DNA of 64,000 nt from Doryteuthis pealeii (GCA_023376005.1 CM042152.1:87696183-87760182); one strand, 5' to 3'. Positions 9,763-20,892 are shown, counted from the first letter of the stretch. Made by a program: numbers and translations. Notes: generated from the letters alone by a model not told the origin.

Positions 9763-10223
9763 TTTTACATGTGTATGTATTTATGTATTGATAGATACGA
9801 TTATGATTAAAATTTAATACCCAAATCATTTTTAATCCATGAAATCTTTTCAATACTCTATGCAAATGAATTAGATTATTTGTATATTACAGAACATACT
9901 AATTGAGACAATAAAATCAAGAAAAATTAGCATATATTAATTCTGAAATTATTTTAACTCTTTTGAACTTTCATATTAACTGATGATTTTATTAAAAACA
10001 TTAATGTATTGTCTAATTGGAATTTCTGCATGAGGCTATTTGTATTTCTTTTGAAGCATGAAATAAATATATGTAAAGAAATTGAAAATTGAAAAATCAA
10101 AATCAACATTATCACTCTAAGATAATATACAAAATGACTTTCAAGACACCTTGAAAGTCAAGAATGCCAAATATGTCTATTGCACACCATTCAAAACAAA
10201 ACATTCTTTTTTTTTAGATGTTA
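9763..10223. other. No recognised feature
   Basis: AT-rich sequence between a family G fragment and the MITE; no gene-like ORF. Confidence 0.6.
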
Positions 10224-10231
10224 GCTTATCA

Positions 10232-10878
10232 GGTAATGAAGGACTATTTGCTCGTAAATTCCTACCATAAAATAAACTGAACCCCCATTTTATGTCCGTG
10301 TTTTTGTATTAAATGTTTTATTTTTCTTGCCCCCGTTATTTTACAATACAAAATATATTTTCTTTATCTATTTTAATATTCATTTCAATGTACATATTCT
10401 AAAAGTTTTTATTTTGTGAGAATTTTAGTTTTAAAGTTTTAACAATTTAGGCAAAAAATTGGATACTCCTTTTATGACCGTAATTTTGTTTTTTCGTCGA
10501 CGATGATTAAAATCTGACGTTTTTATTTTAGAGTACCAAAGCCAAAAAGAAAAGAAATAACAACAAAGGTAATCTTCAACTTTTTACTTGTAAATTCCTG
10601 CCATAAAATTAGGTTTAGGCATTTTATCGTAGGAATTTACGATAAAAAGTTGAAGTGTAAAAACGAACCCCCACTTTAAAACTAAGTATTCTCACAAAAT
10701 AAAAACTTTTAGAATATACACATTGAAGTGAATATTAAAATAAATAAAGGAAATATATCTAGTATTGTAAAATAACGGGTGCAAGAAAAATAAAACATTT
10801 ATTGCAAAAACACGGACATAAAATGAGGGTCAGTTTATTTTATGGTAGGAATTTATGAGCAAATAGTCCTTCATTACC
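10232..10878. mobile_element. 647-bp MITE with about 200-bp terminal inverted repeats
   Basis: The arms 10232-10434 and about 10672-10878 are near-identical inverted copies beginning GGTAATGAAGGACTATTTGC. A perfect 8-bp duplication GCTTATCA flanks them (10224-10231 and 10879-10886). A second, nested palindrome sits in the centre (about 10573-10608 with 10621-10655). There is no coding capacity. An 8-bp duplication fits hAT, P or Merlin-type transposases; the GG terminus is not the usual hAT end, so the superfamily stays open. Confidence 0.9.
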
Positions 10879-10886
10879 GCTTATCA

Positions 10887-12148
10887 TCTATCCTCTATTT
10901 CATGATGTTATTTATTTGACAAAATATTTCTTTTTCTAAAAAGTTGCATATATTCAAAACAATTCTTATGCAATAATGTTAAAAAGTTAAACCATGTTCA
11001 TTTTTCAATTCAAAAATATCTTTACAATGAAACAAAAAAATTCAACAAATTACATACTGCAAATTTATTTCCTCTTTCCTTTTTAGCATTGCAATTTCAA
11101 TTCTGAAATAATTTTCAATTATTAAGAGAAGAAAGTCTTCTTTTTTTTTTTTCAAAGGTAAATGAAAACTTTTAAAAAATCTAAGTGTTATAATTTCATC
11201 TCAATCAAATTGCAAGTTAGAATTAACAAGGTGGTAAAATTAGCATTAATTACAAAGATAGTCTTAACGATATTCTGATTAAAATAATTTTTTATGTGTC
11301 AGTGTCAGTAAAACTATAAATACTTCTGTCACTAAAAGAATAGATTTTTATGAATGGAGGCCAGACAGCCACTTAATTTAGAACTAAAAATATACACATA
11401 AAAAAAAATCAATCTAATATGATATAACAAGGAACTAGATTGAGTGACATGTTTAATCAATTTGTAAAACAAACTTTTTATGCTTTAATGAACCCTCCCC
11501 AACAATGTTTTGAAGATGGAAGCAAAGGGGAGCATTAATTAATTGCTAATATTTTAATTTGAAAATGCCAAACTTGTTTCTTTGAACTCCTTATTAAAAA
11601 AAGTTTATGTCTTTAATTTATTGGATACATTCCAACCAATGTTGGTGGTTCTGTGATTTCTAAATGAAATTTCAAACTTTGGTTTTAAATAAAAAGTTTC
11701 AATGACAAAGTTTTACTGGAAAATTGATTATAGAATGTTATGCAGAAAAGGTTTGATTTAAAAAAAACCCTGAAATTAGAAATATAATTCCTTCATTTTC
11801 CTTTTGTTTCTTTACAGTGAAAATTTCTTTATAATTTGGATTATTTTTGTATATAAGGTGTGCTACAATACACCACTTAAATTTATAGACTAAGCGAGGT
11901 CACATGGTTTAAACCTCAGCCAATCAACAGCCCGAATGCATGGCTGTTGACTACTTAATCACTGATACTGAGAGACATCCATTTGTAATCACTGATGAAG
12001 GACTTACAATACTGAGGAGCACCAAAGAACAACCTAAGGATTCTTTACCCGTAAATCAAAATTACGCTCTGCTTAACACAAAAGATCTCCGCTGGACAAG
12101 CACTCTTACTTGAAGCCTAAAGGATGGCCACTAAAATCATAACAGCTA
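10887..12148. other. AT-rich stretch, no recognised gene
   Basis: Long A/T runs and no recognisable protein. 11880-12120 is less AT-rich but matches nothing I know. Confidence 0.55.
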
Positions 12149-12149
12149 A

Positions 12150-13285
12150 TCTTATTATAATGCAGATTGTATGTCTTTCTGTCTGTAACCAAAACTACAT
12201 TATTACCAACTAGCAAATATATGCACCCTCCGGGTGCAAGTATTTAAGTTTTAATGTAATAATATATTATATTAAATTAGAAAGACTAATGAAACTAAAT
12301 AAGAATGCAGATAAAAAGATTTGAAACAGAGGGGGTATAATCGAAAAATAGAACAACTGAAACTTACTCTTCCATCACTCTCGTCTTTCATTGTTATTTT
12401 TTCGAATTTAAGTATTTAGTTTAAAGAGGAAGTGAAGAATAAAATGACAGTTATTTTTTCTTGTTAATGGATTTCATTTAAGATTTATTGAAGAAATGTT
12501 TGCTTATATTCATTAGAATAAAACCAAACAGTTAGAAATCAATAATACTAAGCACATATTTATTAAAACCACATTTTTAATATCAATATGCAAATTAGCC
12601 TTCCCGTTCACACTTAAACCCCTATTTTGTTGTATATATAAATACAATTGCATGTCGTTTGTATGTAGATATGGTTAACAGTATTAATAATGTAAAATAA
12701 ATTTTATTAATAATTGAGGTTTAAATAAAAAATAAAATCATTGATAATGTTATATAAATAACTAAGGGAATTGTGACTTGAGTAGTAATATAGTTTCGGT
12801 TACAGACGGAAAAGCACACAATCTCCATTATAATAAGATGTCACAAATCCCTTAGTTATTTATGGTATATTGTCAATGGTTACTAAATAATCATTACTTA
12901 ATATTAATTAGCATCTTATTTATCAACAATGTTTTTATAAAGGTCTAGCGGATATAGATTTCCTTCAAAACAGCCCATATTATTAATGTATTTAAAATCT
13001 GCGGTGTGCATTATATATCATAATAAAGAAAGAAATGTTTACATAGTATATGGTGTGAATAATTTGTATATCAGTTTTAACAAAACTTTGTTTAGTAAAT
13101 AGTTACTTGGTTTTATTGATTTCTAATTTTATTTTTTTAATTCTCAAACGTATTATAAACAATCCTTTGTAAAATTTTATATTGAAATCAATTTGAATAA
13201 AGTAAAAATAAATGTAATCTTTTTGTGTTATTATTTAATTTCATTAATCTTTCTAATTCAATATATTTATACAATCTTTAAAGAC
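12150..13285 (+). mobile_element. Helitron family N, copy 3, split by copy 1
   Basis: The 5' end TCTTATTATAATGCAG (12150) follows an A. Sequence to 12209 resumes at 12839 with TGTCACAAATCCCTTAG, matching the order in the copy at 48423. It runs to about 13285, where CATTAATCTTTCTAATTCAA aligns with the 3' region of the other copies. The terminal hairpin and CTAG are lost or unrecognisable, so the 3' limit is approximate. It is non-autonomous, with no Rep/helicase ORF. Confidence 0.75.
12210..12838 (-). mobile_element. Helitron family N, copy 1 (non-autonomous)
   Basis: On the minus strand it starts TCTTATTATAATGGAG and ends with a hairpin GCACCC-GGA-GGGTGC, nine nucleotides, then CTAG. The host dinucleotide is A|T (A12209, T12839) with no duplication. 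TC start, 3' hairpin, CTRR end and A|T insertion are the Helitron hallmarks. It is inserted in another copy of its own family. Confidence 0.92.
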
Positions 13286-13404
13286 ATAAACTGTTGTTCC
13301 TTCAAAGTGAGTTTTTCATTTTGATTTACCTATTTCTGCTTCCACCAATTTGAATTAGTCAAGTGGCCAAAATATTTCAATAGAAACATTCTGTATACAT
13401 TTAC

Positions 13405-13560
13405 CAAACCCATCTCATGAGCAGGATGTGGCACAGGGTCAATTTTTAAGTAAAGTTTAACAGGTTTAAATTCAGTCTTATTTCTCCTAGACCAGTTGCC
13501 ATACCAAGGTTAAAAAGCACAGTCTGACCTATTATTTACTCTCACTAATTTTGCAATCTA
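13405..13560 (-). mobile_element. SINE family C fragment
   Basis: Inverted tail and part of the body: GAGCAGGATGTGGCACAGG, TTTAACAGGTTTAAATTCAG and CTCCTAGACCAGTTGCCA. Confidence 0.8.
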
Positions 13561-13669
13561 CCATTTGATTATAATAGACATATTGGGCACCCTTGACTCA
13601 AGAGGTCTCTTAACTAGTCTCAAGCCATTTTGTATATTATCTTATAGTGATAGATATATGAATTTGCCC

Positions 13670-13880
13670 AACCCTCTGCAAGAGCAAGATGCAATGCAAG
13701 CTCAATTTTTAAGTGAAGCTTAATAAGTTTCAGTTCAGAGTTTTATTTCTCCTAGACCAGTCGCCAGAGCAAGGTTAAAGAGTCCAGTTGCCCTACTATT
13801 TCTCTATATCTGGACGGATAATATTTGGATTCATACCTTTCCCAAGGATATTAGCGCTATATGAAATGCAAATAAATAGA
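13670..13880 (-). mobile_element. SINE family C fragment
   Basis: A second inverted copy that extends further, to ACCTTTCCCAAGGATATTAG and the start of the tRNA-related part (GAAATGCAAA). The tRNA head is missing. Confidence 0.8.
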
Positions 13881-13946
13881 AAGTCTGTAAACCCTTTTAG
13901 TAACATGTAACCTACAAGATAACCTTATAGTAGTAATGAGTAATAG

Positions 13947-14194
13947 CGGCGTGTGGTGTAATGGTTAGAGTCATAGGAAACGGACACGTCGGTAGAGTTC
14001 AATTCCTGGATGAAGCTGTTTGCATTTCTCATAGCGCTATACCCTTGGGAAAGGTATGAATCCAATTATCCCTCCAGCTATGGGTAAATAGCAGGGCAGA
14101 CAAGGCTCTTTAACCTTGGTTAGGTAACCAGCCTAGGAGAAGGAAAACTCTTAATTCAAACCTGTTAAACTCCGCATAAGAAATTGACCTTGTA
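13947..14194 (+). mobile_element. SINE family C, copy 2
   Basis: It has a clear tRNA-like head (GGTGTAATGGTTAGAGTCAT and GAGTTCAATTCCTGG) and the full body, but is cut just after GAAATTGACCTTGT, so it lacks the usual 3' tail. I could not assign a target duplication. Confidence 0.88.
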
Positions 14195-14284
14195 TAGTGC
14201 TGGTAGATGCAAATTGAAGGAAGCCATTCCATGTCAGTGAGAGTATTGCAGATTCAGTAATAAGGAGTTTATTATGGGGTGGAG

Positions 14285-14405
14285 TTACTAGCCCAATGCC
14301 AATAATTTTGAATTCAGAGTTTTCTTCTTCTCCTAGATTGGTTTGCCTATCTACAAGGTTAGAAAACCCAGTCTGCCCAACTATTTACCCATAGCTGAGC
14401 ATAAA
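14285..14405 (-). mobile_element. SINE family C fragment
   Basis: Inverted middle part: TTTTGAATTCAGAG, CTCCTAGATTGGTTTGCC and TTTACCCATAGCTGAG. Confidence 0.65.
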
Positions 14406-14640
14406 GTCAATAAACAAACATGTCTCAACATATAACAAAAATAACTACTACATGATCTACACCTCAGAAATCTACATTGCAATTCAAAAGTTTATTGTGA
14501 GCATTTGTTTTGAATTTAAACCTTGAAACAAATACAACAGGCAGCAGAATATATACATCATTTGGTGAAGGGGAAATTTGTAAACTCTATAGCTTAAATA
14601 TTGTTCAGATGGACTTCACTAAGAAATGATGAAAAACTGT

Positions 14641-15208
14641 GTTTGGTTTGGTTTGGTTTGGTTTGTTTTCTTTTACGGCATATCAACCTCAGTGGGTCAT
14701 TTAATGCTGATTAAGTTTTGAAATAAAGTAATTCTTAATGGATACTCAATTTTTTTATAAACACATCTTTCTATTTAACCCATAGATGGGACCCTAACAG
14801 GTACTACCACTCCGGGTCAGATTGGGGGTGCTCCACATTCCCCAAACTTCCAAAACTGGAACCTCACCATCAGATATTTAACATCATTCCCAGGACATGT
14901 AGACCCTCAGCCACCGCCTTCTAGCACCCATATGATAAAAAGGGTTGGGGCTTGCCATAAGGACAATAGGGTTGGGGCAATCATATAGGTGCCGATTGAT
15001 CAGAGGGAGCCCCTCCGACCGCCCGTCCAACCTAATTAAGGGTCTAAGTGGAGTGTTGCAGGTCATGGACTGCTCATCTCCCAAGACTCTGTCCTTAAGC
15101 ATCACAGGGTGCCACCCATGGCCAGCAGGTGGCTCTATTTGGGGGAGTCTTACCCCTCTGCAGAGGTGCAGTCGGTGCATTCTAACGCCCCAGCTGACAG
15201 GGCGGTGA
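14641..15208 (-). mobile_element. Family D retroposon, copy 1 (among the longest)
   Basis: Read on the minus strand, it ends 3' in ATGCCGTAAAAG followed by AACCAAACC-type pentamers. All D copies share this tail end and differ at the other end, the mark of 5' truncation during target-primed reverse transcription, so sense is set to minus. The far part contains CTGCACCTCTGCAGAGG. There is no protein-like ORF. It may be a SINE or the 3' UTR of a LINE. Confidence 0.85.
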
Positions 15209-16272
15209 GTACTTGTGTTGAAACTAACCAGATTCAAATGTGTTACATACTTACATTAAGATTCAGCACAAGTGATGAAACGAAATATTTGCACCTGCAC
15301 CATATTGGAAAAAAGAATTCATAGGGAAATGAGTAACCTCCAGAGTTAGTGAATAAAGTAAACAGAAAAAATCCCAAAAAACTTTCTTTGGTTATTGGAT
15401 ATATTTTTGATACTGTATCACACAAAAGATATAAAAAATTAATTTTGATATTTTACTTTTATTTAAAAAAAAATTTCGGCGCAGTTTACTGAAGAAAGAA
15501 TTACTTTAACAGTTTTGCATTATTTTAAGAATTTTAACAGATTACTTTTTTTTACATTTTTTTTTAATTACAGATTAAAAATATCAAAAAGTAGCTTGCA
15601 CCAAGAAGATTTTAATTTTGTATTAAAAATTCAATAAATATATTGTTTATAGAATGTTGATAACCCTGTGAATAAGATAAGAACTAAAATTCTTGCTGCC
15701 TCTTATATTTTACTTTAAAGTAAATTAACATTTATATATGGCATGGCATGAATATCAATTTTAAATATGGTATCTGTTATGTATTGGAAATACATTAATG
15801 CGAAGATTGAGTGGTTGTAATAATAGTTTATTACAAATAATACAAATAACAAAAAAACAGCTTCCGGACGGCAAGGTAAAAAAAGTCTCTGCGCGTAAAA
15901 GAAGGATTGGTAAGATTACTTATTTGAAAAAGTTGTAACACGTGTGTTTGAAATCTGAGAATATGAAACAACGTTCGTGGTTGGAGATCAACTCGCATCA
16001 TGCTGAGCCAATCTTCTGTTGTTCCTTTATACGTATCTTTTTTGCATACGTGAGGGTTACTTCCCTTTACAACAGTATCTTACTAACTTTTTTTGTAAGC
16101 AATACCAAATCAATATACTATCAATATTATTTTAAACTGAATTCAAAACAGAACCTTTCACAAAATACAACTTAAATCTAAATGAGTGAAGGAGTTTTCT
16201 GAACATTCATTGGTTGCCTTGTGATTCCTGAAAAAAATTGTGAATCATAAGTGTAGAATAATCAAGCAAAGA
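15209..16272. other. No recognised feature
   Basis: AT-rich to 15800, then a more balanced segment (15840-16080) with no protein match. TGTAGAATAATCAAGC at 16252-16267 recurs at 16884 and may be LTR-related. Confidence 0.5.
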
Positions 16273-16865
16273 TTCAATTTGAACATCGGACTATCCCCTG
16301 CACAACTCCTTCTCCACTGACGACTGTGTGACTTCATACCATCCCAACCTGCACTATATAAACTGCATACTAAGTGGATAACAGCAGCTCGAAACCGCAA
16401 AATTAGCCTATCTCAGCGCAATACACTGCTAATAGAGAGATAGAATCACACAGCGCATGCACTGTATCCATTTCACAAGGATGATATAGTCTCCGTACAG
16501 TGTCCAAATAACCATTAGTGGGACATAACAGGCCGGTGGTCGAAACACTCCCTAATCATCAATACCGAATCAGGGTTGATGGATCAGGTAGGATTACATT
16601 GCGGAATCGCCAATTCCTCATGAAGCTCCAAGCACCAGCAGTCCCTACTCCTATTCCTAGTTCTTTGCCTGAACCCCCTAAACCAACGTTAGAGGATGCC
16701 CCACAAACCAAAAGAATGATAACATAAACTAGGGATTTGGCTTCACCCAATATCACTCCACCTCCTGAACCAATGCCATTGAAAATACCCCGCGCATTGT
16801 CCAGATTGCTCCCCTGTAATTGGCCAGGTCGAAAGGAACTAATTCCCCCTCAAAGGCCACTATAC
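16273..16865 (+). pseudogene. Ty3/gypsy integrase C-terminal fragment
   Basis: The frame-shifted reading NIGLSPAQLLLH, DFIPSQPALYKLHTKWITAA, HALYPFHKDDIVSVQ and then (16518 on) GRVVETLPNHQYRIRVDGSG plus RITLRNRQFLMKL matches the end of gypsy integrases. GLSPAQLL closes the core domain, and the later block with VDGSGR-TLRNR-FL is the C-terminal domain. Several stops and shifts interrupt it, and no DDE core, RT or gag is adjacent. A proline-rich tail follows, and at 16884 a repeat of TGTAGAATAATCAAGC may mark the start of the 3' LTR. Confidence 0.88.
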
Positions 16866-16883
16866 CCACGCAATGGGAGAATG

Positions 16884-16995
16884 TAGAATAATCAAGCTAA
16901 GATCCAGTTACCGTCGAATTGGTAAGACACGGCAATGAGAATGATTGATTTTAATGGCATGTCAACCTGTCTGGGATTATTTTATGTCTAGAGTT
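16884..16995. repeat. Possible LTR start, then shared 3' module
   Basis: TGTAGAATAATCAAGC (16884) duplicates the sequence at 16252. At 16941-16995 GGCATGTCAACCTGTCTGGG is a diverged, inverted copy of the 3' end of family D. Confidence 0.45.
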
Positions 16996-17118
16996 TAGGA
17001 AATCAAATACAACGGGTATTTCCTTTACCTTTTTTGTGAAGTTACTTTTTAAGCAATTTCTTATTTCATTTTAACAATATGTCAAACTCCTTCATTTTCT
17101 GTTAATTACATTGTATAA

Positions 17119-17369
17119 GGTGCCGGGGATAGCTCAGTTGGTAGAGCGTTCGGCTAGAAACCACAAGGTTCCTAGTTCGATACCGGTCCTCGCCAACTCA
17201 GCGTATGAGTAGCACAGGGATCTATGCGGTAAAGTAAGGAGCTGATTGTAGGTGTGGCACTCCACCTCAGACGCTAAAAATAATATCCTTGGTTTAGCGC
17301 AAGTGAAAAGGGGATAGACTTCCTCACTGATTGGCTGATACCAACTTTAGGCTGCCCCAACGACTTTAC
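17119..17369 (+). mobile_element. tRNA-derived SINE, family E, copy 2 (full length)
   Basis: This is the best-preserved E copy. The A box is TAGCTCAGTTGGTAGAGC and the B box is AGTTCGATACC in a tRNA-like head, and the body ends GGCTGCCCCAACGACTTTAC. A perfect 13-bp duplication TTACATTGTATAA flanks it (17106-17118 and 17370-17382). This defines the element as about 251 bp. Confidence 0.93.
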
Positions 17370-17454
17370 TTACATTGTATAATATTGATCATGTCTACAT
17401 TTATAATTTTTGATATCTTATTTCTCTCAAGAAGGACATGTCAATTTGTTGACA

Positions 17455-18060
17455 TTTTCAAATAGGTCTTTCATATTATTTGTATTGAAAAATATATTGT
17501 CTCATGGGAGCTAAAACTCTGCATTCTATGAGAAAATGTTTGATAGTGTAGGGTGTTTGACATGCTATACATTGTGGTTGTTATTCTTGTTTGAATATGA
17601 AGGAAAGCGTAAGTCTTGTATAACCAATGTGCAATCGGAATATAGTGACTTGTTCCCTTCTGGACTTTATGAAAATCTAGTTTCCTTTCTTCTAGCATGG
17701 GTTTTATCAGGAATAGTTTATTGTGTATGTTGCTATGCCAGTGTTGTTGCCATCTAGCATGGAAGAATTTATTGATTTTGGGTTTCGTGTCGGTGTATGG
17801 AATTTTGACTTTGTTGGGGGCCACATCTTAAGCTGACTTGGCTACCAAGTCAGCTTTTTTGTTTTCTCTTTATTCTAATGTTGCTGGGAATCCAGCATAC
17901 TAGAATCTTTTTGAGTTGGATATGGAGCTGTTGTTCTTTGGGCAAATTCAAGAGGATATTTTAAACATGTTTCTTCGTGATGGCCCTAAGATCTTTTGTA
18001 GGACTGAGTTATGGTTAATTTCCTGGATACGTACTAAATCTATATTTTTAGGAGAAAAAA
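17455..18060 (-). pseudogene. LINE ORF2 fragment: RNase H end and C-terminus (I-clade-like)
   Basis: On the minus strand: FCWIPSNIRIKENKKADLVA followed by KSAL, the end of an RNase H domain as in I-clade LINEs. Then come KIPYTDTKPKINKFFHARWQ, QHWHSNIHNKLFLIKP and HWLYKTYAFLHIQTR, followed by PQCIACQTPYTIKHFLIEC, a C-x2-C-H-C knuckle found at the C-terminus of these ORFs. The open stretch of 117 codons from MAPNK is only the tail of the original protein; the RT and endonuclease parts are gone. The presence of RNase H argues for an I-type element (nimbus-like in molluscs) rather than RTE. Confidence 0.85.
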
Positions 18061-18186
18061 AAAAAAAGAAAGAAAGAAATGGATGATCAAACTTTTATAT
18101 TTTACTTTAAAGTAAAATAATATATGAATATAAATTTTAAATATGATATCTTACTAACTTTTTTGTAAGCAATACCAAAGAATATA

Positions 18187-18658
18187 CAGGGTGTCCAACA
18201 AGGTTCGAAACAGTTTTAAAATTGAACATTTAATGACTTATATTGTACAAAGGAAGCGCATGGTGTAATGGTTAGAGTCATGGGAAATGGACTCGTCGGC
18301 ACGAGTTCAAATCCTGAATGTGGTAACTGCATTTCACTTAGCGCTAATACCCTTGGGAAAGGTATGAATCCTACTCTCCCTCCAGCTATGGGTAAAGAGC
18401 AGGGCAGACTGGGTTCTTTAACCATGGCTAGGTAACCAGTCTAGGAGAAGGAAAACTCTGAATTCAAACCTGTTCAACTCCACTTAAGAAATTGACCTTG
18501 TGTCGTATCCTGCTCGTGCGGAGGAGTTGGTAAATATATATATTGTACAAATGATAAAATCTTTTTATAAAAAATCATATAAAAATTCAACTTTTAAAGA
18601 TTTAATATTGATGTATTTTTTTTTTATCATTGAACTTCAGGACATTATGGACACCCTG
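18187..18658. mobile_element. Mariner-type MITE
   Basis: Both ends read CAGGGTGTCCA inward, with TA on each side (18185-18186 and 18659-18660). Without the SINE inserted at 18252 the element is about 170 bp, with no ORF. A second related end (GGACATTATGGACACCCTG then TA) lies at 18749-18769 after a partial duplication. Confidence 0.85.
18252..18540 (+). mobile_element. SINE family C, copy 5 (full-length reference)
   Basis: It lies inside the mariner-type MITE, with an identical 11-13 bp duplication (TATTGTACAAA, 18241-18251 and 18541-18551). This fixes the family length at about 289 bp: tRNA-like head (GGTGTAATGGTTAGAGTCAT, GAGTTCAAATCC), body, then GAGTTGGTAAATATATA tail. Confidence 0.95.
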
Positions 18659-18790
18659 TAGAATAAGAATGTGATTGATTTTTTTTATTCTTTTTATTGA
18701 ACTTCAGCATGACTGCCATCTTTGTTGATACATTTCCAACTTGTAGCAGGACATTATGGACACCCTGTAGAATTAGAATGTAATTGATTT
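18631..18790. repeat. Partial tandem duplication of a mariner-type MITE end
   Basis: ATTGAACTTCAG, GGACATTATGGACACCCTGT and AGAAT-AGAATGT-ATTGATTT occur twice. The second copy keeps about 45 bp that the first lacks. Confidence 0.7.
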
Positions 18791-19297
18791 CTTTACTAAT
18801 GAATCACTCATTAAACTTAACAAAAAGAGGAAGCTGGTGGTCTTTTACTGGAGTTTGGAGAACAAAAAAACCCTCATGCCTCCAGGTCTCTTCCGAGTAT
18901 TCGATCCGATCTCAACAATGCTGTGTCTGGATGGTCTCAATTCTTCCTCTAATTTCAAGTTTCTCTAGTCTGTTTTTTAAAACTTTTGGGGACCGTTCCA
19001 AGTGTTATCACTTTCACCCACATATTCCACAGCTTTTTCAATTCTCTAGCAAGGTCCAGGTATTTGTCTATCTTTTCGTTTTCTTTCATCTTCACCCTGT
19101 GATCTGCTGGAACTGCAAAATCTACCAGTTGACAGGTTCTTTTATTCTTGTTAATCAGAGAAATCCAACAGAAACACAATTGTAAATATCTCTATGTTCA
19201 TTTAAATAATTTGCACATTGATTTTTACAGTAAAACACCAAGTTGCAAAATAAAATGTCATGTTTATTAGTGTCCTGCTTTTTCAGCCCAAATACTA

Positions 19298-19798
19298 AGG
19301 TGAGTCAAAAGTTTTGGTATGTGCTAGTTCGTGGCATATATATCACAAGATTGAAGCAGTTCAAGTGGAAATTGGTGCACTGACATATTATGCATTACTT
19401 CACTCTGTGTGTCCTTTGAAAACTGCAAAGATGAACATGCAACCGTCTAATTCAGGAAATTATGCTTTACAGATTCATACTGGGCTATAATGTGATGAAA
19501 GCAACCAAAAACATTTTTTATGTGAAAGGTGAAGGCACAGTACAGTAACCAGATGGTTTAAGAAATTTTGTTCAGCATAATGATCAGGCAAGGCCAGGTA
19601 AGTCTAAAACCATGGATTCTGAGTCTATGTTCTTAGCCATAGAGGCAAATCTGGTGAGTAGCACCTGGAGAGTATCAGGTGAGCTTGACATCTCACAGTG
19701 CAATATGGTTCATTACCATCACAACCTCAGCAAAAGTATCCAGAGCTGCTAAATTGTGCTTCATGTTATGAAAATATTGCAAAACTTTTGACTCACCC
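19298..19798 (+). pseudogene. Internally deleted mariner with transposase N-terminal remnant
   Basis: The termini read (A/G)GGTGAGTCAAAAGTTTTG inward from both ends, flanked by TA (19296-19297, 19799-19800). The interior translates, with stops, to pieces of the mariner paired DNA-binding domain: HNDQARPGKSKTMD, AIEANLVSSTWRVSGELDIS, QCNMVHYHHNLSKS. The sequence then jumps straight to the 3' terminus, so the DD34D catalytic part was deleted. It is non-autonomous, and stops show it is also dead as a gene. Confidence 0.88.
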
Positions 19799-19800
19799 TA

Positions 19801-20890
19801 GTAGGTACGTATTTCTGTCTGGCATCAGTGTTCAATTGCTGGTAAAACTATAATTTTTTTGTATCATGGGTAAAAGCAGCCAATTACTCACACACAAAGA
19901 GAAGTAGGAGATATGTAATAATAGCAAATAAGAGGTAAAGTCAAATACTTGGTAATAGTATATTTATTTGATTGGGAATCCATATACATACTAACTCCCT
20001 GTTCGTCTATTCTGGTAGTTAATTTATAAGACAGACGCACCCATTCTTTTATGGTCAAGAGGGGAGGTAGGTATTCTTATATAACAATCTTTAATGCTGA
20101 TTTTCTAGGCAGTTCAAATATCGACTAAATACATTTTTTTCTTTATCTGTTTCCTCTCCTATGTCTCTGTGCTGTTCAACAGTTAAGCTTAATAAATATG
20201 AACTCATCCATGCAATTCTTCAGCTGCAATATAATTTTTTTGTTTGTAGATCTCCAAACAAAGAATCAAAGTCTGAAGACATATGATAAAATGATGATAG
20301 CGTTAAAGAGATAACAATAATAATGAAAATGGTTTCACACTTTGTGACAGAAGCAGACAAAGAAATTATCATGTAGAAACTAGGCAATGCTTTGAAACTT
20401 TCTTTCTGAGACAATTACATTACAGAAAGAAAGAAAAATGCTATTATCATTGCTTTAAGCAATACACACATGCCAACCCTCAAAGGATGAATAGATATCA
20501 CTCTTCTACTTTTAGCTTAATACTTGAGAGATTCAGAAAACAAAAAAGAAGTCATTCAAATGATAAAAAAAAACAAACAACTGATGACAAAAGGAAGCAA
20601 TTTAGGGGACGGAGTGGACACAATCTAATATTTATCCAATTATTTTTGCTGTATGAAGGTGATAATACAAAATCAATTGTAAATATCCAACAGATGAATA
20701 AACCATAGCCATATGCTTATTTAGTAGGTGAGATAGCTGTATCTTCCCTATCAACAGTTAGGTTTTAAGCCAATATAAAAGATAGGATTTTGAATACTGA
20801 ATTTTCTAGACAAGAAGGCCCTCTCCACTTCGTGGATATGAGCAATACGATTTTTAGAACCCCATTAAATGCAATCTATTTTTGTCATAC
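19801..20890. other. No recognised feature
   Basis: Mostly AT-rich. The short ORFs at 20220-20414 and 20487-20708 resemble nothing and show no domain pattern. Confidence 0.55.
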
Positions 20891-20892
20891 AT

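Noticed and set aside
14884..15237. 117-codon ORF in family D
   Set aside because: The same DNA in other D copies has no conserved frame; several short frames on both strands overlap, as expected from a GC-richer repeat.
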